A stretch of DNA of 64,000 nt from Pseudodesulfovibrio indicus. GTDB taxonomy: Bacteria; Desulfobacterota; Desulfovibrionia; Desulfovibrionales; Desulfovibrionaceae. Below, one piece after another: positions 16,914-24,567 of the stretch (positions within the stretch are counted from its first letter, which is position 1; every line of letters starts with the position of its first letter). A program made the position numbers and the translations under genes. The DNA lies in assembly GCF_001563225.1 (NCBI RefSeq), contig NZ_CP014206.1:1-64000 (forward strand). The letters run 5' to 3'. A model generated the notes under the pieces. That model worked only from the letters and a program-made list of their open reading frames with translations, was not told the origin of the DNA and ran no database searches.

Positions 16914-18320
16914 CGCGGTAATGACGTCCGCGCGTCCGCGTCTGATATACCCCTGTCGCGATGTGTCGTTTTGCGCTCTTACAGCGCCTTACTTTTTGGC
17001 TGGCGCCCCAAAAAGTAAGCAAAAAGTGCGCTTGCGGTGCGGCGGCGCGGAAACAGTGGCCAAGAGCCTGTAAGCGCCTTTCGCTGCCCTGACGGCATGT
17101 CTGCCGGGGCAGACTCAGTCGGGCTGCGCTTCGGCGCTTGAAACAGGCTCTAGGCCCCGGTTTCCGAATGACCGCTCTTCGGGCCGGGATTGTCCGAGCG
17201 TGGGAGGGATGGCGCGGAGAGGTTGTGGGTTTGGTGGGAGATTGTACGAATTTCTTTTTATGGATGAGAGGAAGGGGGAGGAGCGCGGGAGTGTTGTCCG
17301 CGCGTCCGCGTCTGATGTACCCCTGTCGCGATAAGTCGTTTTGCGCTTTTACAGCGCCTTACTTTTTGGCTGGCGCCCCAAAAAGTAAGCAAAAAGTGCG
17401 CTCGCGGTGCGGGGGCGCGAAAACAGTGGCCAAGAGCCTGTAAGCGCCTCCCGCTGCCCTGACGGCATGTCTGCCGAGGCAGACTCAGTCGGGCTGCGCT
17501 TCGACGCTTGAAACAGGCTCTAGGCCCCGGTTTCCGAATGACCGCTCTCCGGGCGAAGACCCTCCGAGCGTGAGGGGGATGGCGGAAGAGGGAGAAGCGC
17601 GGTAGTGATGTCCGCGCGTCCGCGTCTGAGGTTTTGCCTGTTGTGGTAGACTGTTTTGCGCTTTTACAGCGCCTTACTTTTTGGCTTGCGCCCCAAAAAG
17701 TAAGCAAAAAGTGCGCTTGCGGTGCGGCGGCGCGGAAACAGTGGCCAAGAGCCTGTAAGCGCCTCTCGCTGCCCTGACGGCATGTCTGCCGGGGCAGACT
17801 CAGTCGGGCTCCGCTTCGGCGCTTGAGACAGGCTCTAGGCCCCGGTTTCCGAATGACCGCTCTTTGAGCCGGGAATGTCCGAGCGAGAGAGGGCGTGCGG
17901 AAGAGGCGGAGTGCGGGGAGGCCGAGGATTTGGCGGGAGAGTGTACGGATTTTCTTTTTATGGATGAGAGGAAGAGGGAGGAGCGCGGTGGGTTTGGGCC
18001 GCGCGTCCGCGTCTGGGGTTTTTCCTGTTGTGGGAGACCGTTTTGCGCTTTTACAGCGCCTTACTTTTTGGCTTGCGCCCCAAAAAGTAAGCAAAAAGTG
18101 CGTTTGCGGTGCGGCTGCGCGGAAACAGTGGCCAAGAGCCTGTAAGCGCCTTTCGCTGCCCTGACGGCATGTCTGCCGAGGCAGACTCAGTCGGGCTGTG
18201 CTTCGGCGCTTGAAACAGGCTCTAGGCCCCGGTTTCCGAATGACCGCTCTTTGGGCTGGGATTGTCTGAGCGTGGGAGGTAAGGCACGAGAGGGAGTAGC
18301 GCGGTAATGATCTCCGCACA
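16914..18320. repeat. Four long tandem copies (plus a fragment) of a palindrome-bearing repeat
   Basis: A unit of about 260-280 bases occurs four times (about 16914-17200, 17284-17570, 17610-17880 and 17997-18260). A fragment of a fifth copy lies near 18294-18320. The core is CTTACTTTTTGG ... CCAAAAAGTAAG, a 12-bp inverted repeat beginning at 16988, 17358, 17673 and 18060. It is followed by a conserved tract ending CGGTTTCCGAATGACCGCTC. Copies 2 and 4 share extra upstream sequence (TTTCTTTTTATGGATGAGAG). Several frames stay open through it, but none has a ribosome site or gene-like composition, so I treat it as non-coding. Confidence 0.85.
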
Positions 18321-18389
18321 CGAGAGGGACGGTGAAAGAGGTGGAACACGCCCTGGCCGATTCAACTCCAGACCATCCCCTCCCGCGCC

Positions 18390-18612
18390 TTCGAGGCGCA
18401 GCCTCAAACAGCCGTCACCCCCAAACCTTCGCCCATAGCACCCCTGGAGCGCCTTGGGGCGCAGCCCCAACAGCGGCTCTCATCACCCACCCCCCGGCCC
18501 AACGGACCTCCCATGGAGCATCTTTGGGGCACAGCCCCAAACAGCGGCTTTCATACCCCGCCGCTCCGACCGAAGGCCCTCCCATGGAACACCTTTGAGG
18601 CGCAGCCTCAAA
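18390..18612. repeat. Four short hairpin units with covarying stems
   Basis: Four units 63-71 bases apart each contain a hairpin with a 3-base loop: 18390-18408, 18454-18470, 18523-18541 and 18594-18612. The stems alternate between TTTGAGGC/GCCTCAAA and TTTGGGGC/GCCCCAAA, so both sides change together. Each is followed by a CAG(C/T)(G/C)G(G/T)CT-like tail and, in units 2-4, preceded by a TGGA motif. Confidence 0.75.
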
Positions 18613-19040
18613 CAGTGGCTCTCCTACCCCGAAGTCCCGTTCGAAGGCCCCTCTTCCTTCGCCCTTCGTACCGTCAAGCAGCAGGGAGCGAGCCCTGTTC
18701 TGGACGCCTAGAAGCCGACCGCGAAGGGGCGGCGGCTCCGCTCCCGTGGCACCTCGGTATTCCATAAAAGGTGCGTTCTCGTGGAGGCTCGCACTCTACT
18801 TTTGATCGGATGGAGCCGCCCCGAGCGGATCGGATTCTCAGCGGCCAAACTGTGGGCGGGGATGACCCCCCGGCGTTTCTTTGGTTCTTTCTTTTCGCCC
18901 GGAAAAGAAAGAACCCCGCCGGGAGGGCTCCAAAAAAACACGGAGGAGCGCCAGCGACGGCTCTCCTCTTCCTCTTCTCTACTCTTCTCCTCTCTCATTC
19001 TCTCACCCTCTCATCCTCTTCTTCCCCCGCTAACGACTCA
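18613..19040. other. Gene-free interval with a 14-bp palindrome and a pyrimidine tract
   Basis: I see no supported gene here. It holds a perfect 14-bp inverted repeat, GGTTCTTTCTTTTC (18883-18896) with its complement (18902-18915), similar in style but not in sequence to the long repeat to its left. It also holds an almost pure C/T tract (about 18959-19030). The left end of the prophage should lie at or just beyond its right edge. Confidence 0.6.
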
Positions 19041-19111
19041 CGGGATAACTAACGGGTACGGGTGAGATAATCGGGATCATCCGGGACCATCCGGGATATA
19101 CCGGGACGGTC
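19041..19111. repeat. Phased CGGG direct repeats at the prophage left end
   Basis: CGGG occurs at 19041, 19053, 19059, 19072, 19082, 19092 and 19102; the last four are exactly 10 bases apart in a CGGGAYNATC-like unit. One helical turn per unit suggests a protein-binding array. The position, between host repeats and the last early gene (mor), suggests transposase end-binding sites or a mor-region regulator site. CGGGATAACT here resembles the inverse of CAATTATCCCG (56141-56151) at the other end. Confidence 0.5.
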
Positions 19112-19148
19112 GATTCGGAAACGGCGTTACATATAATGAAATGTAAAA

Positions 19149-19502
19149 TCAGAATGGCAAGGCGTGTTGCTTGACGCGGCGGCGCTCACCTTCTCTACGG
19201 AGAATACGGTAGATGTGCTGCGTTGACAATCCGTACTTGATCGCCAGTTCTTCCTGGTTGTCGCCGGTGAACTCGTCGTAGATTTGAGAGTCCCTAGTGC
19301 GAATTCGACCGATCATGTCCATGGGGATATAGAAGTTCTGCCCTCCATAAGCCTCGCCGACGTAATCCGCTACATCCGCACCGAACTCTTCAGCTTGAGC
19401 TTTCGGAATCTTAAGGTCCTTCCGAGCCCGGTCGGCGATACGGTCGGCCAAGTCAATCAAGAGTGCCGCTGCGCGCTGTCTGGTTTTGGATTCGTTGCTC
19501 AT
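19149..19502 (-). CDS. mor: Mor-type middle/late transcription activator
   Basis: The 117-residue protein belongs to the Mor/C family that turns on Mu late transcription. The visible features are the central IGGQ-like dimerisation segment (VGEAYGGQNFYIPMD) and a C-terminal helix-turn-helix (GDNQEELAIKYGLSTQHIYRILR, about residues 80-102). In this phage there is one such gene, so it may do the work of both Mor and C. It is the last gene of the leftward early operon, one base after gemA, and borders the phage left end. Confidence 0.88.
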   Translation of the reverse strand: MSNESKTRQRAAALLIDLADRIADRARKDLKIPKAQAEEFGADVADYVGEAYGGQNFYIPMDMIGRIRTRDSQIYDEFTGDNQEELAIKYGLSTQHIYRILRREGERRRVKQHALPF

Positions 19503-19503
19503 A

Positions 19504-19935
19504 CTACCCCACGCGTTGCGACCATTTCTTGAGCGCCTCAATGATACCGCTGGCCTGGTAATGATTCAGCCACCGGTAGGACTCGACGCCGGATGCTTTG
19601 CCGCGCCGGGTCATGCGTTTGACGTAGGCATTGATGGCCGCCTCACTCGGATCGCGGACAACTCCGGCTTCATGGAGCGCCTGCCAGAGCGCCCAAATCT
19701 TTTGAGCCTGGGCGTCGGGCCGGGACGGTCGTTGCTTTGCACTGTTGCCCGCCATGACGTCCAGGTGAGTCACGAGGTCCTGGAGCTGCTCCATGGTCAG
19801 GTCAGCCGTGGAGGACTGTTTGTACCTATCCTCCAACATAAAACGATAATCCTCGTCGGGCATGACCAGGACGCGCTTTTGCAGCGTCTTGGCCTTGCGT
19901 ATGAGGTTGGTCCTCCAGGTTGATACCGTCGTCAT
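19504..19935 (-). CDS. gemA: GemA/gp16-type phage regulatory protein (DUF1018)
   Basis: The 143-residue protein matches the Mu GemA/gp16 family: basic N-terminus, YRFMLEDRYKQSSTADLTMEQL and a C-terminal YRWLNHYQASGIIEALKKWSQ. In Mu this family modulates host gene expression and DNA topology. It directly precedes mor. Its ATG at 19935 is 23 bases downstream of the 3' end of a hammerhead ribozyme on the same strand, so its mRNA 5' end may be set by ribozyme cleavage. Confidence 0.85.
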   Translation of the reverse strand: MTTVSTWRTNLIRKAKTLQKRVLVMPDEDYRFMLEDRYKQSSTADLTMEQLQDLVTHLDVMAGNSAKQRPSRPDAQAQKIWALWQALHEAGVVRDPSEAAINAYVKRMTRRGKASGVESYRWLNHYQASGIIEALKKWSQRVG

Positions 19936-19957
19936 TGGCCGTCTCCTAGGTTGCTTG

Positions 19958-20008
19958 CTACGCGACGCCCTTGCGGGCGTTTCGTCCCTACGGACTCGTC
20001 AGGCGCAG
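19958..20008 (-). ncRNA. Hammerhead ribozyme (stem I open) upstream of gemA-mor
   Basis: Reading the minus strand from 20008: stem I 5' arm CUGCGC (20008-20003), core CUGACGA (20002-19996), stem II GUCC-GUAG-GGAC (19995-19984), core GAA (19983-19981), stem III ACGCCC-GCAA-GGGCGU (19980-19965), cleavage base C (19964), then stem I 3' arm GCGUAG (19963-19958). All conserved hammerhead core positions are present, including A15.1-U16.1 and H17 = C. Stem I has six pairs, one of them G-U. Predicted cleavage is between 19964 and 19963. Confidence 0.92.
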
Positions 20009-20019
20009 ATGATTACAGA

Positions 20020-20271
20020 TCAAGCGCGATTGACCTGAAAATGGAACTGCGGGTCCATCCAGGTATCCACTTCTTTTTGAATGTCGGGGTAGTCGCTGGG
20101 CGCAGGGCCGTCGGGAAGGGTGGCTATGACCCACCCGGCCTGAAAGAAATCCCAACGAATCATGTAGGGCAGGACCTGCCCCTTATCATTGTACGCGACG
20201 AGGGGAACGGAATAGGTGTCGCCGTAGAAATCAAGTTTGTCCCGGTTGGGGGTACTCCATAAAGCTTCCAT
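20020..20271 (-). CDS. Phage early protein, unknown
   Basis: The 83-residue product is acidic and aromatic-rich (LDFYGDTYSVPLVAYNDKGQVLPYMIRWDFFQAGWVI appears as a beta-rich core). I recognise no family. It ends just upstream of the hammerhead element, is in the leftward early operon, and has GGAGATACC before the ATG. Confidence 0.6.
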   Translation of the reverse strand: MEALWSTPNRDKLDFYGDTYSVPLVAYNDKGQVLPYMIRWDFFQAGWVIATLPDGPAPSDYPDIQKEVDTWMDPQFHFQVNRA

Positions 20272-20289
20272 GGTATCTCCTACGTGGGT

Positions 20290-20460
20290 TTAATTCGGTT
20301 CAATGAACTTGATATTGCCTTCCAGGAAATCTCCATCGGGAACGATGTAAAAGCCTGCATCGTCGAATTTGATGGTCCCGGTACGGCCCTGGTCGTCTGT
20401 CACGCGGTCGCCGACAAAGAGTTCGGTCCCGTAATCGTCGAAGGTGAAATTGGTACACAT
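20290..20460 (-). CDS. Small phage early protein, unknown
   Basis: The 56-residue product (from ATG 20460) has alternating glycine and acidic turns (VGDRVTDDQGRTGTI), a pattern like a small SH3-type barrel. No good ribosome site is visible. A GTG at 20484 in the same frame, overlapping the preceding stop, is an alternative start. It is in operon with its neighbours; function unknown. Confidence 0.45.
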   Translation of the reverse strand: MCTNFTFDDYGTELFVGDRVTDDQGRTGTIKFDDAGFYIVPDGDFLEGNIKFIEPN

Positions 20461-20473
20461 ATCGACTACAAAA

Positions 20474-21007
20474 TTACGAGTCACAAGGGGTCGCGCCAGG
20501 CAAGGGCCGGTTGCCGGACTCCATGGAGAGGCGCAGGGTGGCGAGGATCTCGCTGGGCAGTGTGCGGTAGTTGCAATGCGCTGCCTCGGTGAGCGCGTCC
20601 AGGATGTCGATGTCCTGGGCAAAATCCAGCGCGACCTTGCGCGAGGCGGGAGCCGCGTCCGTCTTCGGTTCGTCCTTCTTCTGGTTCTTGACACACTGGT
20701 GACAGTGGGTCTTGGACAACAGGGTCTTTTCCAGTCCGCAGCCTGCGCAAATCCCTACTTTCTTGGTTGTCATATGTCCCTCCTGGGGCGTTGGTGTTCC
20801 TTTTGCTTTAGGTTCAAATCGGGTCAGCTCCTGGCCGTTGCTCTCGTCCCACTGCATCCAATCTTCGCAGCCGTTGCACTGAGGCGGTCTGCCGGGGCCT
20901 CCGCTGCCGCAATTGGCTTGGCCGCCCCATTGTGGACGTTTGCGGAGTGCTTCACAGTCTTTGAGCGTGATGGTCAGATGGAGCTTGTTGCAGCGGTAAT
21001 GGAGCAT
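20474..21007 (-). CDS. Cysteine-rich phage early protein
   Basis: The 177-residue product has several cysteine pairs: CNKLHLTITLKDCEAL, CNGCEDW near residue 45, and CAGCG...CHQC (about 87-105), consistent with two small zinc sites. The C-terminal third is helical (VALDFAQDIDILDALTEAAH). A second ATG inside (20774) carries its own GGAGGG ribosome site, so a shorter product starting at MTTKKVGICAGCG may also be made. No family recognised. Confidence 0.55.
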   Translation of the reverse strand: MLHYRCNKLHLTITLKDCEALRKRPQWGGQANCGSGGPGRPPQCNGCEDWMQWDESNGQELTRFEPKAKGTPTPQEGHMTTKKVGICAGCGLEKTLLSKTHCHQCVKNQKKDEPKTDAAPASRKVALDFAQDIDILDALTEAAHCNYRTLPSEILATLRLSMESGNRPLPGATPCDS

Positions 21008-21009
21008 TA

Positions 21010-21699
21010 CTATCCCTCTTGCAGTACGGTTCGCTGGGCCGCGTTCAGCGGCTTCGAAAGAGGAACCGCCCGGCCATCGCGCAATCCGTTCAGCAGATCG
21101 CGGTCGCGGACCTTTCGCTTTTTGGGCTCACGGTGTCTCAAGTCATCGGGCATTTCCGCCTCGATGGCGCTCTCCTTGACAGGCACCAGGGCCGACTCCG
21201 TGACCGGGGTGACCTTCTTTTGGGCCTGGAGCCGCTTGGATACGGTGTAGACAACGCCGTTCAGATACGAAATGCGGGCCGCGTCCCTGGACCGGTTTGA
21301 CCGCAGCCTCCGGCACTGCTCGCGCAGGTATGTTGAGCCCATGCGCAACAGCGTCCTATAGAGGTAGTGGAACGTCCAAGCGCACACTTCCTGATCCGCG
21401 CCGACCCCGACGAAAACGGTGTGGCCATCAGCCGAATGGAAGTAGCGGCAATCGAAGGCGTCCGCTGTGTGATTCGCCAACGCAAAGGCCCAGTCCTCCA
21501 GGCGCTGGCGCGTCCTGGCCTTGGCCCGCTCGGCCTTGGTCTCCCGCGTCTCTTGCTCGGGAATGTCCGACATGGCCAGGTTGTATTCCGACAACAGGGC
21601 TTGTGCCTTGGCTGCCGCCGCTGCCGCCTCGTGTTCATTGTCGGACGAAGCCAAGCTCAACAGCTTCTGGATTTTCTTGATGATATGGGAGTGGTCCAC
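21010..21699 (-). CDS. DUF2786-type phage protein
   Basis: The 229-residue protein begins with the DUF2786 pattern HIIKKIQKLLSLASSDNEHEAAAAAAKAQALL... (residues 4-40), followed by a region with FHYLYRTLLRMGSTYL typical of the same phage and plasmid proteins, and a basic C-terminus (REPKKRKVRDRDLL). The start is GTG 21699, preceded by GAGGAG. DUF2786 proteins are common in transposable phages; function unknown. Confidence 0.7.
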   Translation of the reverse strand: MDHSHIIKKIQKLLSLASSDNEHEAAAAAAKAQALLSEYNLAMSDIPEQETRETKAERAKARTRQRLEDWAFALANHTADAFDCRYFHSADGHTVFVGVGADQEVCAWTFHYLYRTLLRMGSTYLREQCRRLRSNRSRDAARISYLNGVVYTVSKRLQAQKKVTPVTESALVPVKESAIEAEMPDDLRHREPKKRKVRDRDLLNGLRDGRAVPLSKPLNAAQRTVLQEG

Positions 21700-21703
21700 G
21701 GCA

Positions 21704-21994
21704 CTACTCCTCGTCCAGGAACACGATGAGGCCCTGGGCAATCCAGGCTTCGGGTACGAACGCCTCATGCGTATGGCCGCAGTGCGGGCAGCGCAGGTTG
21801 AGGCGCAGCCACCAGGCGTCCTGGTCGCCGGGTAGAGACCACGGTCCGAGCATGGTGTCCCTGGCCTTGACGCGCCGGTCTATCCGGGCCGTGGCTCCGG
21901 CTATGAACAGGCCGCATCGGTCCTCAGGAGCGTCCTGGCGAAGCGTGATCTGCTTGCCGGGGTAGTCCTTCTTGAAGCGCGGTGCATCAGCCAT
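21704..21994 (-). CDS. Phage early protein with a CPHCGH zinc-knuckle half
   Basis: The 96-residue product starts at ATG 21994, inside the end of the upstream gene (8-base overlap). It has a basic N-terminus and a C-terminal LRCPHCGHTHEAFVPEAW segment, which could bind one zinc with the upstream cysteine. Function unknown; it belongs to the early operon. Confidence 0.55.
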   Translation of the reverse strand: MADAPRFKKDYPGKQITLRQDAPEDRCGLFIAGATARIDRRVKARDTMLGPWSLPGDQDAWWLRLNLRCPHCGHTHEAFVPEAWIAQGLIVFLDEE

Positions 21995-22232
21995 GGACCT
22001 GCTCCTTCCGTATGCGCAGCATCCGGTCCGGCTCCACTCCCTCGGGCAGGGCGCAGGGGCCGAGCTCGCAGCCCATGCAGAACACACCATCGATGTCGCG
22101 CAGCTCGCGGGCGATGGCCGCCCCGGAGCCCTTGCACTTGTACCCGGCGGGCATCCACAGCGGCAGCGGCTGGGAGCCGCTCAACTTGGGTTTGTCCTCT
22201 TCGCGGAGGTACAATTCCTTGCGTATCTTCAT
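21987..22232 (-). CDS. Phage early protein, cysteine-rich
   Basis: The 81-residue product has four cysteines arranged as CKGSG...CMGCELGPC (about residues 33-60), so a zinc-binding role is likely. GAGGGAGC precedes the ATG. It overlaps the downstream gene by 8 bases. No family recognised. Confidence 0.55.
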   Translation of the reverse strand: MKIRKELYLREEDKPKLSGSQPLPLWMPAGYKCKGSGAAIARELRDIDGVFCMGCELGPCALPEGVEPDRMLRIRKEQVHG

Positions 22233-22240
22233 GCTCCCTC

Positions 22241-22639
22241 CTACCTGTCCGGGGTGCCGTATGCGTTACTCAGGAGCCAGGCGGGGATGTCGACATCAAG
22301 GACATCCCCCCGCACCACACCGTCCGGGAACTTGACCTGGCTGCGGGGCAGCCAGGTCTTGATGCCGGGATTTTCAATGCGGACGAGGACCGCCTCGGTG
22401 GTCGTGGCCATGACCTCGACGCGCCGGGTGCGGAGTTCGACAGGCTCGGCAGACCGTCCCGTGAGTATGGCTTCGTTCTGCGCCACCAGCCGGTCCATGA
22501 CCTCGCACTGGACCTTGGTCAAACCGCCATCCTCGCGGGCGTTGGTCAGCAGCTTGACAAACTCCTTGGTGTTCCGCTGAAGGCGCATGACCTGAGCCTC
22601 AGCGCCTCTCAGCGGTTTGCAGCGCGCGCAATCGCTCAT
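22241..22639 (-). CDS. Phage early protein, unknown
   Basis: The 132-residue product begins with MSDCARCKPLRG, a short cysteine pair, followed by a long helix (about 18-60) and a beta-type C-terminal half (VMATTTEAVLVRIENPGIKTWLPRSQVKFP). Its ATG overlaps the gam stop (ATGA), giving coupled translation. The C-terminal half looks like a small barrel of unknown function. Confidence 0.55.
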   Translation of the reverse strand: MSDCARCKPLRGAEAQVMRLQRNTKEFVKLLTNAREDGGLTKVQCEVMDRLVAQNEAILTGRSAEPVELRTRRVEVMATTTEAVLVRIENPGIKTWLPRSQVKFPDGVVRGDVLDVDIPAWLLSNAYGTPDR

Positions 22640-23145
22640 GACTCACCCCCGACGTTCTCGTCGTTCGGCTCCAGGAAGAACTCGTCCGAGACTACCCGGC
22701 GCATGCCAACGGATTGCAGCTTGGCGTCGGTCCAGTCCCGCATGACGGTCTTGTCCACGGACTCTTTCGTCTTGATGGCTTCCATGATATTCAGCTCGCG
22801 GAGTCGCTCCAGGACATCGGACAGGTTCATCTTCGCAATGGTGAGCAGCTTGGTAGCCTTGCGCCAGCCGAATACGCCATACGGCGTTTCCAGGCTCTTG
22901 CGCCCCTTGAACAACTGATCCTTGTTCAGGGTCGCATAGGTGCACACGGCGTCGCCCAGCTCCTTGATGGTGGCCTTGAGCGGCTCCATTTCGTTCACCG
23001 CGTTGGTCTTGATGGTGTCGATGTTCTCCTGGGCGTCCAGTTCGATCGCCTTGATTTTCCGGGTCAGTCGGGCCAGCGAGAGCATGGCCTCCTCTGCCTG
23101 GTTGGCCGTGGTGATGACCAGGGTGTTGGGTTTGGTTCTAGCCAT
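22636..23145 (-). CDS. gam: Mu Gam-like host-nuclease inhibitor
   Basis: The 169-residue protein matches the Gam family that binds double-stranded DNA ends and blocks RecBCD-type exonucleases, a bacterial-phage relative of Ku. Features: a long antiparallel coiled region (EEAMLSLARLTRKIKAIELDAQENIDTI), the conserved FKGRKSLETPYGVFGWRK (about residues 85-102) and a C-terminal helix. The start is ATG 23145 with AGGAGG upstream. It overlaps both neighbours. Confidence 0.9.
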   Translation of the reverse strand: MARTKPNTLVITTANQAEEAMLSLARLTRKIKAIELDAQENIDTIKTNAVNEMEPLKATIKELGDAVCTYATLNKDQLFKGRKSLETPYGVFGWRKATKLLTIAKMNLSDVLERLRELNIMEAIKTKESVDKTVMRDWTDAKLQSVGMRRVVSDEFFLEPNDENVGGES

Positions 23146-23386
23146 GAATTCCTCCTGCAATCTGTTCGGTTTCAAGCTTGGCAACGTCCTTGCTAACTTC
23201 AAGGATCAGGTTGCAGATGCCGTTTGCCCTTTCAACGGACACGGCCGCCATGTCTCGCTGGATCAGTCCTTTCAGCTCCAGGGCCTGGCGGGCGAGACTG
23301 TGACTGATGGAACCGTTAGGCATGCTCCAGGCCCGGTTGCCGGTCTGTCGCCGGGTCTCGTTTTCAGGGACGATTTCGAGTTTCAT
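23138..23386 (-). CDS. Small phage early protein, unknown
   Basis: The 82-residue product is helical, with a long C-terminal helix (ERANGICNLILEVSKDVAKLETEQ). AGGAGG lies before the ATG, and its end overlaps the gam start by 8 bases. A protein of this kind often sits between the B ATPase and Gam in BcepMu-like phages. Function unknown. Confidence 0.55.
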   Translation of the reverse strand: MKLEIVPENETRRQTGNRAWSMPNGSISHSLARQALELKGLIQRDMAAVSVERANGICNLILEVSKDVAKLETEQIAGGIHG

Positions 23387-23397
23387 GATCCGGCCTC

Positions 23398-24567
23398 CTA
23401 AACTTGGTTAACGATTTCGGGGGTGACCTGCGGGGAGCCCACGTTGGCGGCCAGGTTCATGGCGGCCACCACAAGGTTGCCCACGGCCAGGGGATAGACC
23501 AGGGACACCGAGTCGTTGACGCCCGAGCGGCTGGTAGCGCCGGTCAGATTGGAGCGCAGCGCCTCGATGGCGTCGGCGGTGATGATCTTTTCCGCGTCGG
23601 CCTCGACGCGGGCAAAGCGGAACTTGATGTACTCGGGCAAGGAACCGTTCATGGGGCGCAGTTCTATCTTCTCGCAGCGCTGGACCACCTCGCGGACCTG
23701 GGCGTTGCTTTCCGACAGCTTGTGCTTCAGTTCGGGCTGGCCGAGCAGGATGATGGACAGGAGCTTGCGGAAGCCGTCCTCCAGCTCCAGGAACCTCTTG
23801 AGGTGCTTGAGCGTGGTGATGGGCAACCCGTGCGCCTCCTCAATGATCAGGCAATGGGAGGCCCCGGCGTTGGCGGAGTCGCGCAGGACGCGGTGCAGTT
23901 GGCGGAACCGGGCCTCGGGCGAAGACTTGAGCGCCTCGGACGGGGCCACGGTGGCCAGGACCGCCTCTGCCAGATGTTGCGCCTTGAGCGTCTTGCCGGT
24001 CTTGTCGTTGTCCTCCATGGCCAGGACATACGGTTCGATGATGTGGACGGCTTGCTTCTCGCGGTTGATGCGGTCCACCAGCTCCTTGCGCAGCGTGGAC
24101 TTGCCGGACCCGGACTCGCCGATAACGGCAATGAATCCACCCTTACGGGCGGTGAGGAACATGGCCTCGCGGACATACCGGATGTCTGCCGAGAGGAACA
24201 CTTCCTCGGGGCCGGTGACCTCACCGAACGGGTTGCGGACCAATCCGAAATGACGCTTGGTCTCCGGGAACAGTTCCTGTCTGGCTAACAACATAGGGGT
24301 CTCCTCCTGGGTTGTGGCGACGGCAGCCGCCGGTTTGCTTTTGCGCGTGGACGGGGAGCGGAACAGGGCCGAGACCCGGTTGCTGCCGACTCCGGCATCC
24401 CGCAGTTGCTTGCGGATGTTCGACTGGAGTTCCTTGCGGTCCAGGCTCTTGGGCCAGTTGTCGCGGTTGACGATCTCGTTGACCGTGGCCGGGCTGAGGG
24501 CCAATCCTCGGGCCAGAGCGCGCTGCGAGAGGCCAACCTCCTTCATCAAATATTTCAGCAGGCTCAT
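23398..24567 (-). CDS. Transposition target-selection AAA+ ATPase (MuB/TniB-like)
   Basis: The 389-residue protein starts at ATG 24567, which overlaps the transposase stop (ATGA). Residues 1-45 form a Cro-like helix-turn-helix (SQRALARGLALSPATVNEIV). The ATPase core follows, with Walker A GESGSGKS (about 129-136) and Walker B HCLIIEEAHG (about 205-214), and a sensor GQPELKHKL. This is the ExeA/TniB-like form used by BcepMu-type phages. It should bind DNA, activate the transposase and provide target immunity. Confidence 0.88.
   Translation of the reverse strand: MSLLKYLMKEVGLSQRALARGLALSPATVNEIVNRDNWPKSLDRKELQSNIRKQLRDAGVGSNRVSALFRSPSTRKSKPAAAVATTQEETPMLLARQELFPETKRHFGLVRNPFGEVTGPEEVFLSADIRYVREAMFLTARKGGFIAVIGESGSGKSTLRKELVDRINREKQAVHIIEPYVLAMEDNDKTGKTLKAQHLAEAVLATVAPSEALKSSPEARFRQLHRVLRDSANAGASHCLIIEEAHGLPITTLKHLKRFLELEDGFRKLLSIILLGQPELKHKLSESNAQVREVVQRCEKIELRPMNGSLPEYIKFRFARVEADAEKIITADAIEALRSNLTGATSRSGVNDSVSLVYPLAVGNLVVAAMNLAANVGSPQVTPEIVNQV

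Noticed and set aside
17258..18349. A 363-codon minus-strand frame through three of the long repeats
   Set aside because: The product is three near-copies of a basic, GC-driven sequence; copy 1 is out of frame, there is no ribosome site, and the repeat's own palindrome explains the conservation.
16914..18612. A CRISPR array
   Set aside because: Units are long and nearly identical throughout, with no short repeat/unique spacer alternation and no cas genes.
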